Assembly (NCBI GenBank): GCA_946894095.1 | Contig: OX335649.1 | Location: 15,642,001-15,706,000 of the forward strand | Reading direction: 5' to 3' | DNA length: 64,000 bases | Source: Incurvaria masculella | Taxonomy: Eukaryota; Arthropoda; Insecta; Lepidoptera; Incurvariidae | In this document: one piece after another, positions 20,740 through 31,466 of the stretch | How the letters are laid out: the number at the start of each line of letters is the position of its first letter | Numbering within the stretch: position 1 is the stretch's first letter | Made by a program: the position numbers and the translations under genes | Notes under the pieces: generated by a model | Told to the model about the DNA's origin: nothing | Seen by the model: only the letters and a program-made list of their open reading frames with translations | The model's database searches: none

Positions 20740-22779
20740 AAGGCGTAATACACAACAGTTAATGCATACATCAGAGCAAAGGAACTGTTCTGATTTAGCA
20801 AATGCCGGAGTATAAATTAAACAACTACACGAAGAAATATTCAGAGGAGAATCGGTATTAGCAAGAAAATACTCCTAAAGTGAGGTAGAAAAGAATTGCG
20901 GGATCTGCGAAGCCCTTGCTTACATCTGGCCTACATTGTTTTCTAGTAAGAACGAAGTATGGGTAAGAACTGTTTTTTATTATATGTCCATTATTCTTTG
21001 GATGAATTGAACACAATCGAGTCGAGGCTAACGTTGGTAAACCTTGCTTTACGACAGACGTGGTCAATAATGTGCTCCCATTATGTTCCCTTCTCTGCCT
21101 TTTTTCTTCTCGCAAATCCCGCCTCCTTCGAGTGAAGGCGCCGACGTTCCGTTAGGCAGCCATCGATTCTATCCATATCTCATCTTTCCCAGCATTACTC
21201 GCAGCTTTGTGCTAAGTGACACGAGAGACGGGGTTTAAGGGAAAGATCGACGCTGGACCAGAGTCTATAAACGTCTATTAGAGAACAGCAGAATGTAGAT
21301 CGAAATGGTCTTATCACAGTTTTGTTTATAATCGGAGTTTATGAACACCCACCTGACTTGCAGTCCCAAAAAATGGAAAAGCCGGGTAAAGAGTAAATGG
21401 TGTCATGAACTCTGTGTGTTTTTATTAAACCGACAGCTTGTATAGCAGTCAACATGACACATGTTGGCAGGAATTAGCTATGGAAGTTTACTTGGGCAGT
21501 CAGAAGGATTACGAGATTAGTTTGACCAAGATGAAATTATCATAATAGCATATATTGTGCTTCGTAACGGTCCACTTACTAGCACCCGTGATCTAAGAGA
21601 AAAACGAGAAAGTATGTTGAGATGGCACCGTATGGCGCTGACACCTCCTACCAAAACAAATATGTTTTTTTATTAGAGTAACCTAGCTGAATGCCTGATC
21701 TCCTAAGCCGATGGTGAAGCATTTCCTCTTGTGCCATTGGCCACAAGGTATCCACCGTTTTCCTTTTAACTTGATACTAAACTATGCATTTTTTAAATTG
21801 ATAATGCGGGTTACTTCTGCCCCACTAACGAGGTGGTGGACAAAGAACTAAATATTGGGCTACAGAAAGTAGAAAAAAAATGCCTTGTTTCATTGGATTG
21901 AATAAAGGATGGTTGAGAGAAGATATCCATGCCACGTGAGCCTCGTCCAGCATCAACGACACTCATTCAGCCTTGTCGACCTTTCATGTCTTATCAGCAT
22001 CAAGCACGATCGATTGGACTTTCAGTGGAGATAAAATATTACATGGCTTTTCAGAAATTACAAGATTGGCTGGCAGAGGCTTATTCATAGCCTCGTCGTA
22101 TAAGAATTGAGCTTTTACAATCGATGGCTTTGCAAGTCAATAAAAAAAAAACCTTTTTAAAGAGGTCTTTTACTTTTCGTTATTATAATGTAATGAGCGT
22201 TCACTCCCCAACACGATCGTTTCACAATTCAGTAAGTACCACTAATATGGTCGTGATAGACATATATTTACTATCTAACTAAAACTATAAATATAACCGA
22301 TTTCTGCTTCGGATATTGTGCATGAGAAAAAACTTTCTGATTTTGCTTGCACAATTATTTTACTGAATATGTTTCTGCTTATTATTTATATGATTTTCTG
22401 TACGAAAAAAATGCAGTTACTTTGATGATTTTATAAAAAAACAAAACCAAATACACTTGTATATTTTTACCTAAAAAGGTAACAAAAGTTACTGAAAAGC
22501 AATTGCGCCGGAGATATCGGTTTATTCCGGCTCATAACTTCCAACTGCGTCGTGCCCGCTCACAAACGGAAACTTCCGAAACAATTTTAACGGAGCGAGC
22601 CCATCTTTGCTGACTAAAACCTAACCTCGAGACACTGCGGCATAGTGTTAAAATCAATATAGGTCTCTCGATTGTGATTATTTGGTGTAATAGTACGAAA
22701 AGAAGTGAAACTAACAAGATTAACAGAATAACTACTATTGATTTTGCCTATCTTGTGAAAATTTCTAATACTATACACA
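20740..22779. other. No gene seen
   Basis: Two kilobases of unassigned, mostly AT-rich sequence. Short open frames show no domains, and I see no complete repeat. Confidence 0.45.
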
Positions 22780-22923
22780 CTTTGTGAAAATTTCAGCTGC
22801 CTACCTATTACGGTTCATGAGATGCTGCCCTGTGACAGACGGATGGACGCACGGACGGACGGACGAACGGCGGAGGCTTAATAATAGGCTTCCGTTGGCA
22901 CCCTTTGGGTACGGAACCTTAAA
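22780..22923 (+). repeat. Dispersed lepidopteran repeat (GGAC-run / GGGTACGGAACC type)
   Basis: Contains TGAAAATTTCAGCTGCCTAC, TATTACGGTTCATGAGAT, GCCCTGTGACAGACGGA, a run of GGAC units, and TTTGGGTACGGAACC. The same order of blocks recurs at 31184-31466, 39231-39403, 40838-41010 and 48861-49005. It is a truncated dispersed element with no coding capacity. Confidence 0.75.
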
Positions 22924-23352
22924 AATGCATCGTTTATATTTAAAATTTGTTGAATAGAGTTTTTGTAAACGTTTAAATTACCAAAACGGATCCTATATTA
23001 ACCGTGTTATGAGTATCTTCAAGTACCTGCAAATATTTCACTTAAAAATCTACTTCCACTAACTTTTATAAAACTCCACGGCTGTTGTCTGTCTGTCGGT
23101 CTATCATTCCGCTTATAACTTGAGAACCACTAATTTGTTTTTGAAAATATAAATACTGTGATTGAAAACAAATTCTAACAAAATCTTGTCGCAAGTATTT
23201 GGAATGATTTAAATTGTAGCAGCATTGCAAATAACTAGTGTCTTCTATCGTCTCTAATGAACGCTGTTTACGGGGTATGGAATGGTTCTGTGTTAGTTTA
23301 AAAATGAGACGCTGCCTCTTTGCTTTTGGCTGGGTTCCCGTGGATCTTTTTT
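22924..23352. other. No gene seen
   Basis: AT-rich unassigned spacer between repeats. Confidence 0.4.
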
Positions 23353-23545
23353 AGCCCTATGGCACGACGCCTTGGCGTTCGATCATCAGGGTTAAACAAT
23401 ACTGGGTGCCGTCGGCTTCTGAGTGGGTGACCATTCGACCGTTGAGGCTGGCCGAGTTTCGGAATCCACGTAAAATTGTAGGTCCCTTTTCCTTACTAGG
23501 CGGCAGGGTTAGTCCAGCCCTGGTTGACACCATCGCGTGCATTAA
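23353..23545 (+). repeat. SINE with 5S-rRNA-like head, interrupted
   Basis: The head contains GCGTTCGATCATCAGGGTTA, AACAATACTGGGTGCCGTCG and GAGTGGGTGACC, which line up with the 3' half of 5S rRNA (CCGATCACCG..TTAAGC..., GATGGGTGACC). It is joined by CCGTTGAGGCTGGCC to the shared SINE body (CGGAATCCACGTAAAATTG, GTAGGTCCC, GGCGGCAGGGTTAGTC). The body stops abruptly at about 23545, where the MITE half copy begins, so the MITE inserted into or recombined with the SINE. Confidence 0.72.
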
Positions 23546-23760
23546 GGTGGGCCTGTAAGCATCAGAAAATTTCGCCTCCCATACAAACGTAGTTTAATAA
23601 TCATTTAAAAATCACTGTTCCAATTTACTTGATATTTGGTATCTAATGTCAGGCAACAAATATCTGTGTCTGCATGTCTTTGTCTTTTCGGTTAATGTAT
23701 CCTGAGTCAAACCACAGAGAAAACAAAACGTTTCGTTCCGCGACCGTCAGTAGAGCGCGT
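23546..23760. mobile_element. Half copy of the 8.8-kb MITE
   Basis: Starts AAGGTGGGCCTGTAAGCATC, then CCTCCCATACAAACGTAGTT and TGTCTGTGTCTGCATGTC..., matching the left half of 8841-9175. The right inverted arm is absent. Sequence after the match (from about 23740) becomes GC-richer and unrelated. Confidence 0.7.
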
Positions 23761-23801
23761 CCGCAGTACCGCAAGTCGCGGTATTCAGCCGCGCTATGCA
23801 G

Positions 23802-24209
23802 GCGGCTCGTAGCCTAGTGGCGCAGGGACTGGCCTAGCATACCAGAGGCCCGGGTTCAATACCGACATGCACCACTGTCTTTCTCTTTCCGAGTTCGATG
23901 CGTGCATTTCGTCACGAATGCGGGCTGCTCCATTGTTCGGAATCCATGTACAACTGTAGGTCCTCTTCCCCTACTAGGTGGTAGGGCTTAAGCCCGCCCG
24001 GGTTGGTACCATCGCATTGGATGAAAAGATGGTCGAAGCGGCAATGAAAAATTGTCCGTGTTTTCCATCCAGTTCAATGTAGCCGTGCTAATGAAGGGAA
24101 GGTCCTGGCATGGCACCTAATTCCTTCAGGAATGTGGTGTATTGGGCTAATATCATAACGGTAGTTGTATGGTATATTAGCCTTCCATGTCAGGTCGCAT
24201 AAAAAAAAA
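23802..24209 (+). repeat. Full-length tRNA-headed SINE (head type B)
   Basis: This is the most complete copy. The head is GCGGCTCGTAGCCTAGTGGC with box A (TAGTGGCGCAGGGA) and box B (GGTTCAATACC), then CGACATGCACCACT. The connector is TTTCGTCACGAATGCGGGCT. The body has GTAGGTCCTCTTCCCCTACT, GGTTGGTACCATCGCATTGG, AAGCGGCAATGAAAAATTGT and GAAGGTCCTGGCATGGCACC. The tail is GTCAGGTCGCAT followed by an A-run. The head is tRNA-derived by its A/B-box spacing. It lies only 450 bp from a 5S-headed copy of the same body. Confidence 0.85.
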
Positions 24210-25724
24210 CTGCCTTTGTTCCAATGACAGTCGTCTTAACATTAGCTTCGATTTCGGTTTTTTATTTATGATAGAAAATAATTTAAAGTGACTTGACTGT
24301 TTATACTGTGTCGATCGCGGTCCGGCAAAACCGCTAGAAGGCTGTTTAAATGAGAAATATTTCTTTTCTGAGATTGCTCTTTGTTCCATTACAATTCTTT
24401 TGCTCAATTTGTACATAATGGATTGCTTTACAAGTTCTAGAATATTGGTACTTTAGGGTTGATAAAGATTTATTTATTTAAAAGCCGTATTCAATACTTA
24501 TTTATAACCTATACCTAAGGACCAGAATATTTCAGATAATACGCTTTTTCATTCAGCGTTCTTTAACATACACTTAAATAGTTAAACTCGAATGCACATT
24601 TATGCACAAAATGCATGAAATGAGTGTCATAACAATTGGCGATAATTTTTCCCGTGGGGAGTAAAATGGCAATTATTTCGCCCATGAAAACTACGGTTTA
24701 CATATTATGTAGATTAGGGTTTTGCGTTCTTGACCGATGACTTTGATCTAACTTATTTGGCCTTTGCGGATCAGTCGTTGACTTCCTTCATTAGGACAAT
24801 CAATTTTATCGGATTACTATTAGATTTATTCGTATATAACATTAGATCCGATATTTTTTAAACTCAACGGATGTGTAATTCGTTATTTTATTTTTTATTT
24901 GAACTAACGTCGATTCAAGTAAAATGACAAATAACTCAAAAAGAAAATAGACCATCGATAGCGTTTATTTTACCGTTTCAAATTTTAAAGCTGTACTTTA
25001 TTAATTTGAGATGACATTTCAGAAAACATCGCGAATCGGCACAATCTGTGCGATGCCTTGGGTTCCGGTATTGAGTTTTAACTACACTGGGCGCCATTGT
25101 GCTGTTGGACGTTAATGTGCCGCGATTCTGATATTTATGTCCAGTGATCTTTTTACCTAAACTCCGCTCGCTCGGCGTCCCAGCGAGACGTACAGACTGC
25201 ATCAGCCTTGGAACCACAGTGGGTATTGGCATTTGAAGGGAAAACGTATTTGTGTCAAAGCCCAATGTGTAGCGTCTAGTGTGATGCCTTTTGTACAAAG
25301 CCACAAATTGTACTAAAACCACATTTATTTGTACACCAGAAATAGGCACCAGATGATAGAGCGGGCAAACATCTGGTTGTAGACGAATTAGAGTGTGAAG
25401 AATCTGAAACTGAGCGGTATATTCTGAAATGAAATAGTTACGTAACTATATTTCTGAATTTAATTAATCCAAAAGTAGCACGTTCACAAACAAAGCTAAA
25501 ACGAATACTCTGGCTGGCGGTTCACTTATTAGAATATTAATATCATTCACCGGGTACGGGCAGGTCTGAGGTTTCATTCTAACGAAATGAGTTGCTCTAT
25601 AAGCCTAAATACAAAATAATTTACCAATACCGGTCCAAAAATATCAATGATGCTCATATGACTTGATATGTCTGTACTATGCGACGCTAGAGATAAACAA
25701 TAGGTGCTAATGGATTTGAAGGAA
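24210..25724. other. No gene seen
   Basis: AT-rich unassigned sequence. A 123-codon minus-strand frame at 24978-25349 has no recognisable domain and no supporting context. Confidence 0.4.
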
Positions 25725-26030
25725 TGTGATATCTTTGTATGTATAATCGACCGTGAAGCAAGGACACATTAATTTAAGAACTACTTTATGAATGTACTGC
25801 AAGGCTGGACCTGAACCAGCAAAACATACCATTCGCGGGTATTCCAATTTCGCCACCTGCTGTATACCCATAATTTGGAATTCTCTTACAATCCCGTAAT
25901 CAATGGCTCCTACTAACACAGTTTTTAAATTAACACCTACATAGATTTATTTAACGCTTCATCTGCGTTGTGGACATTGACTTCTAAGATTGAACATTCA
26001 AACATATCGCCGTCGTCACCAAAATCGCAT
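25725..26030 (-). repeat. Second tRNA-derived SINE-like family, copy 1
   Basis: On the minus strand a tRNA-like segment has box A-like GGTGGCGAAATTGGAATACC and box B-like GGTTCAGGTCC (about 25807-25817). It is followed by a body shared with 50404-50700 (TTAATGTGT..., ACGGTCGATTATACATA). The shared upstream part includes ATTGAACATTCAAACATAT and GCCGTCGT. The two copies are about 300 bp and diverged. Confidence 0.55.
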
Positions 26031-26072
26031 TTGGCATCAGACGCTGGAGCCTGAAGAGGCTCTATTGAAAAC

Positions 26073-26349
26073 AGTACACGTTTATGATACTTTTGAGATT
26101 ACCGCGGTCGTTAGACATGTTTGAAAAATGTTACGGCTTTTCACGCGGCAGGAAGATACATTCTCCGACGTTTCGAGCCAATCATTCAGCCCGTTGTCAA
26201 GGAGGCATCCGCCGCGTTCAGTCGTCTGCTGTGTACGGTCGCGGCGGATGCCTCCTTGACAACGGGCTGAATGATTGGCTCGAAACGTCGGAGAATGTAT
26301 CTTCCTGCCGCGTGAAAAGCCGTAACATTTTTAAACAAGTACACGTTTA
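26073..26349. repeat. Perfect 93-bp palindrome flanked by 12-bp direct repeats
   Basis: The arms at 26124-26216 and 26240-26332 are exact reverse complements over 93 bp, with a 23-nt loop. After a one-base bulge the stem continues for five more pairs (26118-26122 with 26333-26337). AGTACACGTTTA occurs at 26073-26084 and again at 26338-26349, like a target duplication. The arm includes GCTGAATGATTGGCTCGAAA followed by CGTCGG, which resembles motifs at the ends of Penelope-like elements and, loosely, a hammerhead core. It encodes nothing intact. Confidence 0.85.
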
Positions 26350-26943
26350 CTCTCAATGTGTTTTTTATTCATGAAAAAAGCATATTTCAGTATCCGTTGC
26401 CTACGTCTGAAGGCACTCGAAATTATCTGCGATTTTCTCACTTAGGGGATTTTTTGTCGGCAAAATCCATGCAGCGAATGAAAAATATTTATTTATTTAC
26501 CAGTAGCCGCTTCGGGCGGCGCGCCGCCTCAGATGATTGTAAATAATACATTATTTATGAAAGGATCGCTTAACTTCTGTTATTTGTTCGAGAAGTTGGT
26601 GAAATATGTGCGTCAGAGGGGTCCGATGAGTGCGCACTTCTACCTGAGGCCCGACCTCAGATCACCGCCGTCGATATCAAATATGAATTCTATATTTTCA
26701 ATTTCAGACCGGAGCCATCAATTTGATAACCGTCCGATAGATTGATAATAAAATATTTCAGATTATATTATAAGATTATAATCTTCTGGATATGGACTGA
26801 ACATTAATAAATTGTAATGCTACCTTTATATTTTCTCCAATATTAGATAAGGTGTTAGATATTACTTTTGGCAATAAGCTTATCTCTTGCATCCTATGAA
26901 CTCATATAGCTACCAATAAAGGCTATATTCGTTTTATTTATAA
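26350..26943. other. No gene seen
   Basis: Unassigned, with a short GC patch at 26505-26530 (CGGGCGGCGCGCCGCC). Confidence 0.4.
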
Positions 26944-27766
26944 CTAGCAGCCCGTCCCGGCTTTGCACGGGCATAATATCATTTCAAAAAAATATTATTT
27001 TGACACAATGATACACAAATAAACCCTTAATTCATTGAAATATTTGAAATAAAAAATAACTTAGATATTATTATTAGATGATTATTAGATATTAGAGAAA
27101 TAATAAATTCAAAATGCTATAGGGAGAAGCGCGGCCTCCGACGCAATATTTATAGGCACGCTCCCGCCGCCTTGGCGTGGCCGGCCGGTACCGCCGCAAA
27201 CGCTACGTCCCGCAATTTTTAAATCTGTCATATCTTTGAAAATATTCATTGAAATCATATGCTGTAAAGGGCCATATAGATATTTATTAAATCAACAATG
27301 TATTTAAGATATTATATTGCATAAGGATTGATTCTGTATTGGTTAAAATCGCTTCGAAAATTAGCCATTATTTGTCGTAAAAAGTAAATAGTTGTGAATA
27401 AGTAATTATTGTGGGATATCCATAAGAGATAGACATATACCATCGCGGAATTTTCTGTAGAACTTTTCAATGTGTACAATACTTAGTACATTATTTTGAT
27501 AAATCTCTTAGGGTTCAGCCTGCGTTTGCAATGTAAGCGGATTTTTTTTTATTTTTTACGACATCATATTGGAAACCTCAAAAATAACAGTATTAGTCCA
27601 CTATTTAATGGATTATATTATACATATAAACCTTCCTCTTCAATCACTCTATCTATTAAAAAAAACCGCATCAAAATCCGTTGCGTAGTTTTAAAGATTT
27701 AAGCATACATAGGGATATAGGGATATAGGGACAGAGAAAGCGACTTTGTTTTATACTATGTAGTGA
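26944..27766 (-). mobile_element. Complete non-autonomous Helitron, minus strand
   Basis: On the minus strand it begins TCACTACATAGTATAAAACA (plus 27766 downward, preceded by A). Next come a CTATATCCCTATATCCC tandem, a region with AAAACTACGCAACGGATTTT, and an internal GC-rich segment (27125-27215). It ends with a hairpin (CCCGTGCAAAGCCGGGACGG) and CTGCTAG followed by T (CTAG at 26944-26947). Start TC, end hairpin plus CTAG and an A|T insertion point match Helitrons. It is 823 bp and noncoding. Confidence 0.75.
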
Positions 27767-27840
27767 TAGTGATTAGCGGTGATGTGGAATTCAGCCGAAT
27801 ATATCTGAGTATACATATAACATATAAATATATATATATA

Positions 27841-28129
27841 TTACGGTTAAAGCCCGAAATTATTTTTTTCATGATGTTAATTGGATTTCTGCACTTATAT
27901 CCATGTTGAGTGCACTAATTACGAATTGATGTCAAGAAAAAACATATAAATTTAAAAATGTTTTTTTATTATTTTTTAATTGGAATAAATAAAAAAAAAT
28001 GGTTATGGTATTTTTTCCTTACCATAAACTCCAAATGAATGTCCTCGACAGGTTATATCTTGAAAATCTTAGTAACCTTCAAGGAAAAAAATAATTCAGA
28101 CTTTAACCAACATCGGGCTTTAACCGTAA
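27841..28129. mobile_element. MITE with 17-bp perfect terminal inverted repeats
   Basis: TTACGGTTAAAGCCCGA (27841-27857) is exactly mirrored at 28113-28129. Further internal complementarity (AATTATTTTTTTC with AAAAAAATAATT) extends the stem. The 289-bp element is noncoding. The left flank is a TA-dinucleotide run, which hides any target duplication. Confidence 0.75.
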
Positions 28130-29985
28130 CATACACATAAATCACTCTACCAAAGGGGACTGTTATTTTTTCTGCAAAACGAACTTCATTGTTATGCTAA
28201 TATTTTTTTCTAACTATAGTTATCGTTCGAAAAGACTAACAGTGTAACAGACAGCATGATGTTTTTTTTTCGAAGTGTGAAAAGTCAAACAAATTCAAAT
28301 AAAATCATTTATAGAAAGTATTTTTTCAAAACGTCAATAAATTTCTTAAATGATGTCATCAGTGTTTTATATATGTAAAAATGTTGAAGTTTAAGTAAGA
28401 AGTAATACGTCTTTGGCGTTAACAAAATTTTTTTTAGTTCATGCATTCAAATGAATTTAAACTTAGTCTAACGACGGACGGCGGCGCAAGGGGGAGGAAT
28501 TGCATATTCAAATAAATTCGCTGTAACATCAACGCGCGCAAATTCGTAACAAGCGGAACAATATACTGTCATCTGTTTTCCTAAGGAAAAATAATGATAT
28601 TTGTTGACATTTTAAAGCATATATGTAGAAAGTAATATCAGTGAAAACAACACATACAATAAAATACAGAAACATATTTGAGCCTATAAAAAAAAAATCC
28701 AAAACACACAAAGTATTTTTTTATTTGCCTTAGATCTTTTGATGGGTAGAAAACGAAAATTTTCTAGGACCCATGGATAAATTATTTTGGTTTCCTTTAG
28801 CCAGCTCTCTTAAACATTACCAGATGACAATCGCTAAAAAATGGCTCCATTATGTGGTGCTGCAATCGTTCATGAATCAGGATCTAAGGGGTAATTGAAA
28901 AGATGAACGCTAGGTCGGAAATGTTGTTCGAGGCGCGCGTCCGTACGTATCGTGCGAAGAGCCGACGTAGAAAAATGCGCTAATTACAGATTATCTAGAT
29001 CCAGGTCAAATCCAACCTACAACTTCTTTACCGCCTGCCTCCACCCCCTCACCCCTCAGACACACTCGACCCGAGCGAAGTCTTGGCAAAGTACAGAGTT
29101 ATATGCTGGCTGTATAGTTGGCTAATAGCAAGTAAATATGCCTCGTAGAAATATTTCTGTCCAACTTGATCCCAGTAGATGCTTTCCATTTTTTTTAAAA
29201 TAAAATTACGTTTAATTAATGTTTAGCATAAATTATTTTTATTGCTCATCAAAGCGGAAATTTATTTTGTTTGTATTGGGTACATACCTATAACTGATTT
29301 CGGAAGTACATAATTTTTTGTTTACCTGCTGTCCTGCTGTCAGGATATTAGCACTAAAGAGCCAGATAAACATTTCGGTTAATGCACTTCTCGGGGCCCG
29401 AAATTGTACGAATTGTTACGAAATGCAAGCTTTGATATTTTTTTCCTACGATGGAGTAATTTTCGCAAGATATGTTTTTCGCTGCCGACCTTGTTTATAG
29501 TCACACTGTCATCCTATCCACCTAGCTAGTTGATATAAATGCGTAAGGCTTGGAAACCCTGGCTGTATATGTACTCACGATGCAAACACGAGTTCAATTC
29601 ACAGATGAAGTTGAAACGTTTACGTATAATTAGAAAGGGCCAACACTAGAGCGACTTATAGCCATAAGAGAGTTATGTGACGAACCAGTGAGTCACAGGT
29701 GACTGTGAATCACCGGCTAATGTGCTTATTAAGAGCAGCCCCCAGTGATACAAAGTTTCAAATAACATTTTCACTCAATGAAAAACTGACATATTTTTTC
29801 TGCGTTCACGGGGCTTATCGCCGGTGCAAGGCCCCTAGGCAGTTAACTATACTGCCTTATGGATAATCTGGCCCTGATACATCACATTATCGTAGGAATC
29901 TACTACATTCAACGGGCTGAAAAACAGAGATAATCTTTCATTCCTGCGTCGACCATTTTATTATTCAATGTGATGTGACCTTTCT
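28130..29985. other. No gene seen
   Basis: AT-rich unassigned sequence with a short CpG-rich patch near 28910-28980 and a pyrimidine-rich patch at 29025-29065. Confidence 0.4.
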
Positions 29986-30102
29986 AGTTCAATGTAGCCG
30001 AACAATATAAGAAAGGTCCTGGCATATCACCTAGGCCCCATGTGGTCTGTTAGGCTATTATCATGACAGTTGATATCAGCCATCCATGTCTACAAACATA
30101 AC
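29986..30102 (+). repeat. SINE 3' fragment, main family
   Basis: AGTTCAATGTAGCCGAACAA, AAAGGTCCTGGCATATCACC, GGCTATTATCATGACAGTTG and CAGCCATCCATGTC in the order of the SINE tail. A separate inverted scrap of the body (CCCGGGCGGGCTTAAAC) lies at 30126-30190. Confidence 0.6.
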
Positions 30103-30190
30103 AGAAATACCTTAGGATGACATAAACCCGGGCGGGCTTAAACATATTTATCTAGTATGTTGGGAAGGATTTGCATGGGTTCCGAAACTT

Positions 30191-30788
30191 GGAATGCATC
30201 GTATTGCACATTTCATTCTCGATTAAGAAAATAAGGTGCATACCCTGAAATTAAGAACTTCGGACTTAGGACACAAGAGACTCCTTACACTACAAGCAAC
30301 AGAAACCACAACAAATAAGCTAAAAAAATATATTTGGCTTTTAAAAGAAAACCAACTTCGAGGTCATTCGTAGAATCAAACCTGTACTGACACGTCTACA
30401 ATATTATTTTATGTGCGTCATACGCTCACTAGACAGGTCCTTACATTATGACTCGAGTTCCTCTCTCGCGCCTCAGCCGCCCTCGCCGACTGTTTACTCA
30501 AGTCTCTGAAAGGCGCTGGGAGATTGTTGGCGAAAATTTCGGCCGAATGGATTTTCCGTGTTCACCGGCAATACGATGACGTGTCAACGGCGTCAGAAAC
30601 GATATTTGATACATTCATAAACATCACGCCAATTCGCTGAGAAGTCGCACGCCTCGTCGAATATCTTTTTTTAGAGGCATACATCTGCACGTAGAATATG
30701 CGAAGAAGCGAAGCGAGGACACGTTAATTAAAGCAGGAAATATGGTAAACGGCTGGAATACACTATAATTTGTGGCTGGCTTTTTACA
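30191..30788. other. No gene seen
   Basis: Unassigned. GC rises at 30450-30600, without a frame I can support. Confidence 0.4.
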
Positions 30789-31181
30789 GCTCGTGGTGTA
30801 GGGGCTAGAGGACTTGCCCTCTATACGGAAGTTTATGGATTCAAATCCTCGCCCCAGTAATGCATCACTCTCTTTTCCATTCTGAGTCAAACAGAAATTA
30901 CTCTTTGTTTTGAGGTGGATAATTTCGTTACGAACGCGAGCTGTTCCATGGATCTGAACCCATATAAAACTGTAGGTGGTAGGGTTTAGCACACTCGAGT
31001 CGGTACGATCGCATTGGATGAAAATATGGTCGAAGCGGCAATGAAAAATTGTCCATGTTTTCAATCCAGTTCAGTGTAGCCGTGTCACAAAGGGAAGGTC
31101 TTGGCATAGCACCTTATTCCTTCGGGAATGTCGTGTATTGGGCTAACATTATGACGGTAGTAGTTGACCATCCATTTCAGG
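30789..31181 (+). repeat. Full-length tRNA-headed SINE (head type A)
   Basis: Head GCTCGTGGTGTAGGGGCTAG with box B-like GGATTCAAATCC and CTCGCCCC; connector with CGTTACGAACGCGAGCTGTT; body with a deletion of the CCCTTCCCCTACT block; tail ending GACCATCCATTTCAGG. It is followed directly by another dispersed repeat, with no A-tail. Confidence 0.78.
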
Positions 31182-31183
31182 TT

Positions 31184-31466
31184 CTTCAAAAAACCCGCCC
31201 AGGTGCGAGTTGGACTCGCACACGAAGGGTTCCGTACCATTATACAAGACTTGGCCCAAATAAATCATTTTTATTGTATGGTGGGGTGGACCCCTTTATT
31301 TTTTAATGGTTTTTGCGGAAACAGAAATACTCACTCGGTGAAAGTTTCAGCTGTCTGCCTATTACGGTTTATGAGATACAGCCCTGTGAGAGACGGACGG
31401 ACGGACAGCGGAATCTTAGTAATAGGGTTCTGTTTAGCACCCTTTTGGTACGGAACCCTAAAAACA
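31184..31466 (+). repeat. Dispersed lepidopteran repeat, near-complete copy
   Basis: Begins AAAAAACCCGCCCAGGTGCG with the small hairpin GTGCGAGTTGGACTCGCAC, then GAAGGGTTCCGTACCATTAT, GAAAGTTTCAGCTGTCTGCC, CCCTGTGAGAGACGGACGG, a GGAC run, and TTTTGGTACGGAACCC. This is the longest copy of the family in the window. The 5' hairpin block is absent from the copy at 22780. Confidence 0.75.

Noticed and set aside
23802..23880. A possible tRNA gene
   Set aside because: A and B boxes are present but no cloverleaf acceptor pairing is evident, and the sequence runs on into a SINE body repeated across the window.
24978..25349. A 123-codon minus-strand frame
   Set aside because: No recognisable motif, splice signals or neighbours supporting coding.
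26240..26332. A hammerhead ribozyme in the palindrome arm
   Set aside because: The CTGAATGA core has one base too many and no proper stem II/III could be drawn by eye. Kept only as a resemblance.
30624..31064. A 146-codon minus-strand frame
   Set aside because: It runs antisense through a SINE and unique DNA, with no domain or supporting context.
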